In this document: positions 50,685 through 50,956 of the stretch, piece after piece | Layout of the letters: each line of letters opens with the position of its first letter | How positions within the stretch are numbered: the first letter of the stretch is position 1 | Source: an uncultured Collinsella sp. | Lineage (GTDB): Bacteria > Actinomycetota > Coriobacteriia > Coriobacteriales > Coriobacteriaceae | Length of the DNA: 50,956 nucleotides | Assembly (NCBI GenBank): GCA_900545165.1 | Contig: UQYA01000004.1 | Span: 1-50,956, forward strand | Direction of reading: 5' to 3' | The notes under the pieces: generated by a model | Seen by the model: only the letters and a program-made list of their open reading frames with translations | What the model was told of the DNA's origin: nothing | Database searches by the model: none | Made by a program: the position numbers and the translations under genes

Positions 50685-50956
50685 GCATTAGATGGGGAGG
50701 CGCTTGTATCCGTAGGGGCGCACCAGCATTTTCGATGCGATCGCCGTCAAGACAATTGAGTGTGCATCAAGGCGCTGTTAACTGCATGAGCTGATTTCTT
50801 ATAACCTGTTTAAGCAAAGCAAGAATGGGGAATAAAAATCACTGCCCATCGCGAGTTGGCGATGGGGTACGCTACTGCTGTCAATATCGCAAACGACGAA
50901 ATTGTTAGCGCCGGGCGATTTTAGCCGCTAATAGTCAAACTATTTTGACCAATCCC
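50685..50956. other. Right-end spacer
   Basis: No protein-like frame is seen in these 270 bases. Besides the terminator at 50845-50866 they contain AATAGTTTGACTATT as an inverted repeat near the end (50931-50945, read from the minus strand), which could be a regulatory site of a gene beyond the window. Confidence 0.4.
50836..50866 (-). terminator. Minus-strand terminator of a gene beyond the right edge
   Basis: Perfect 8-bp stem CCCATCGC/GCGATGGG with loop GAGTTG. On the minus strand it is followed by CAGTGATTTTTATT, a good T tract, so it probably ends a transcript entering from the right. Confidence 0.7.

Overview
The window reads as a high-GC Actinomycetota chromosome, most likely an obligately anaerobic gut Coriobacteriia such as Collinsella. 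That assignment is an inference from three things: the gene mix (formate-hydrogenlyase type hydrogenase, selenocysteine machinery, a NusG-like regulator heading an EpsG-type polysaccharide locus), strong G/C-ending codon use, and many intergenic hairpins. No rRNA or 16S sequence is present to confirm it.

Bases 1-7720 hold the 3' part of a group 4 [NiFe]-hydrogenase operon: antiporter-like membrane subunits, a HycE/HyfG-type large subunit, a ferredoxin, the small subunit, HycH- and HycI-type maturation proteins and a FocA formate channel. Bases 7881-14927 extend this theme with a molybdopterin oxidoreductase, selA-selB, tRNA-Sec (selC), a MobA-type enzyme and a DUF3343 putative Se/S carrier. 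Together they would make selenium- and molybdenum-dependent formate enzymes and couple formate to H2. The Sec enzyme itself is not visible and presumably lies outside the window. Bases 15185-20516 carry NADP-type glutamate dehydrogenase and a two-gene molybdenum hydroxylase whose Fe-S and Mo subunits are fused.

Bases 20944-29212 are housekeeping: tRNA-Leu, trigger factor, clpP, clpX, valS and folC. Bases 29562-34124 are on the minus strand: an M24 peptidase and a GlpA-like/GlpB-like/DUF1667 redox operon. A zinc-ribbon membrane protein and a ThrRS without a TGS domain follow.

Bases 37050-48078 are a polysaccharide locus. It runs from a NusG/LoaP-like regulator to a priming sugar transferase, four glycosyltransferases, an EpsG-type polymerase, a pyruvyl transferase, a flippase and an FrhB-like iron-sulfur protein. 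From about 38.6 to 46 kb it is visibly AT-rich, which suggests acquisition by transfer. Its regulator is preceded by a 94-bp segment containing a -10 box and bounded by long inverted repeats, a candidate phase-variable promoter. A convergent gene for a secreted transglutaminase-like protein with two near-identical ricin-type modules follows, and a minus-strand terminator lies close to the right edge.

The spacers are unusually rich in interspersed palindromes. At least four families can be separated, including a pair that brackets valS and has covarying inner stems.
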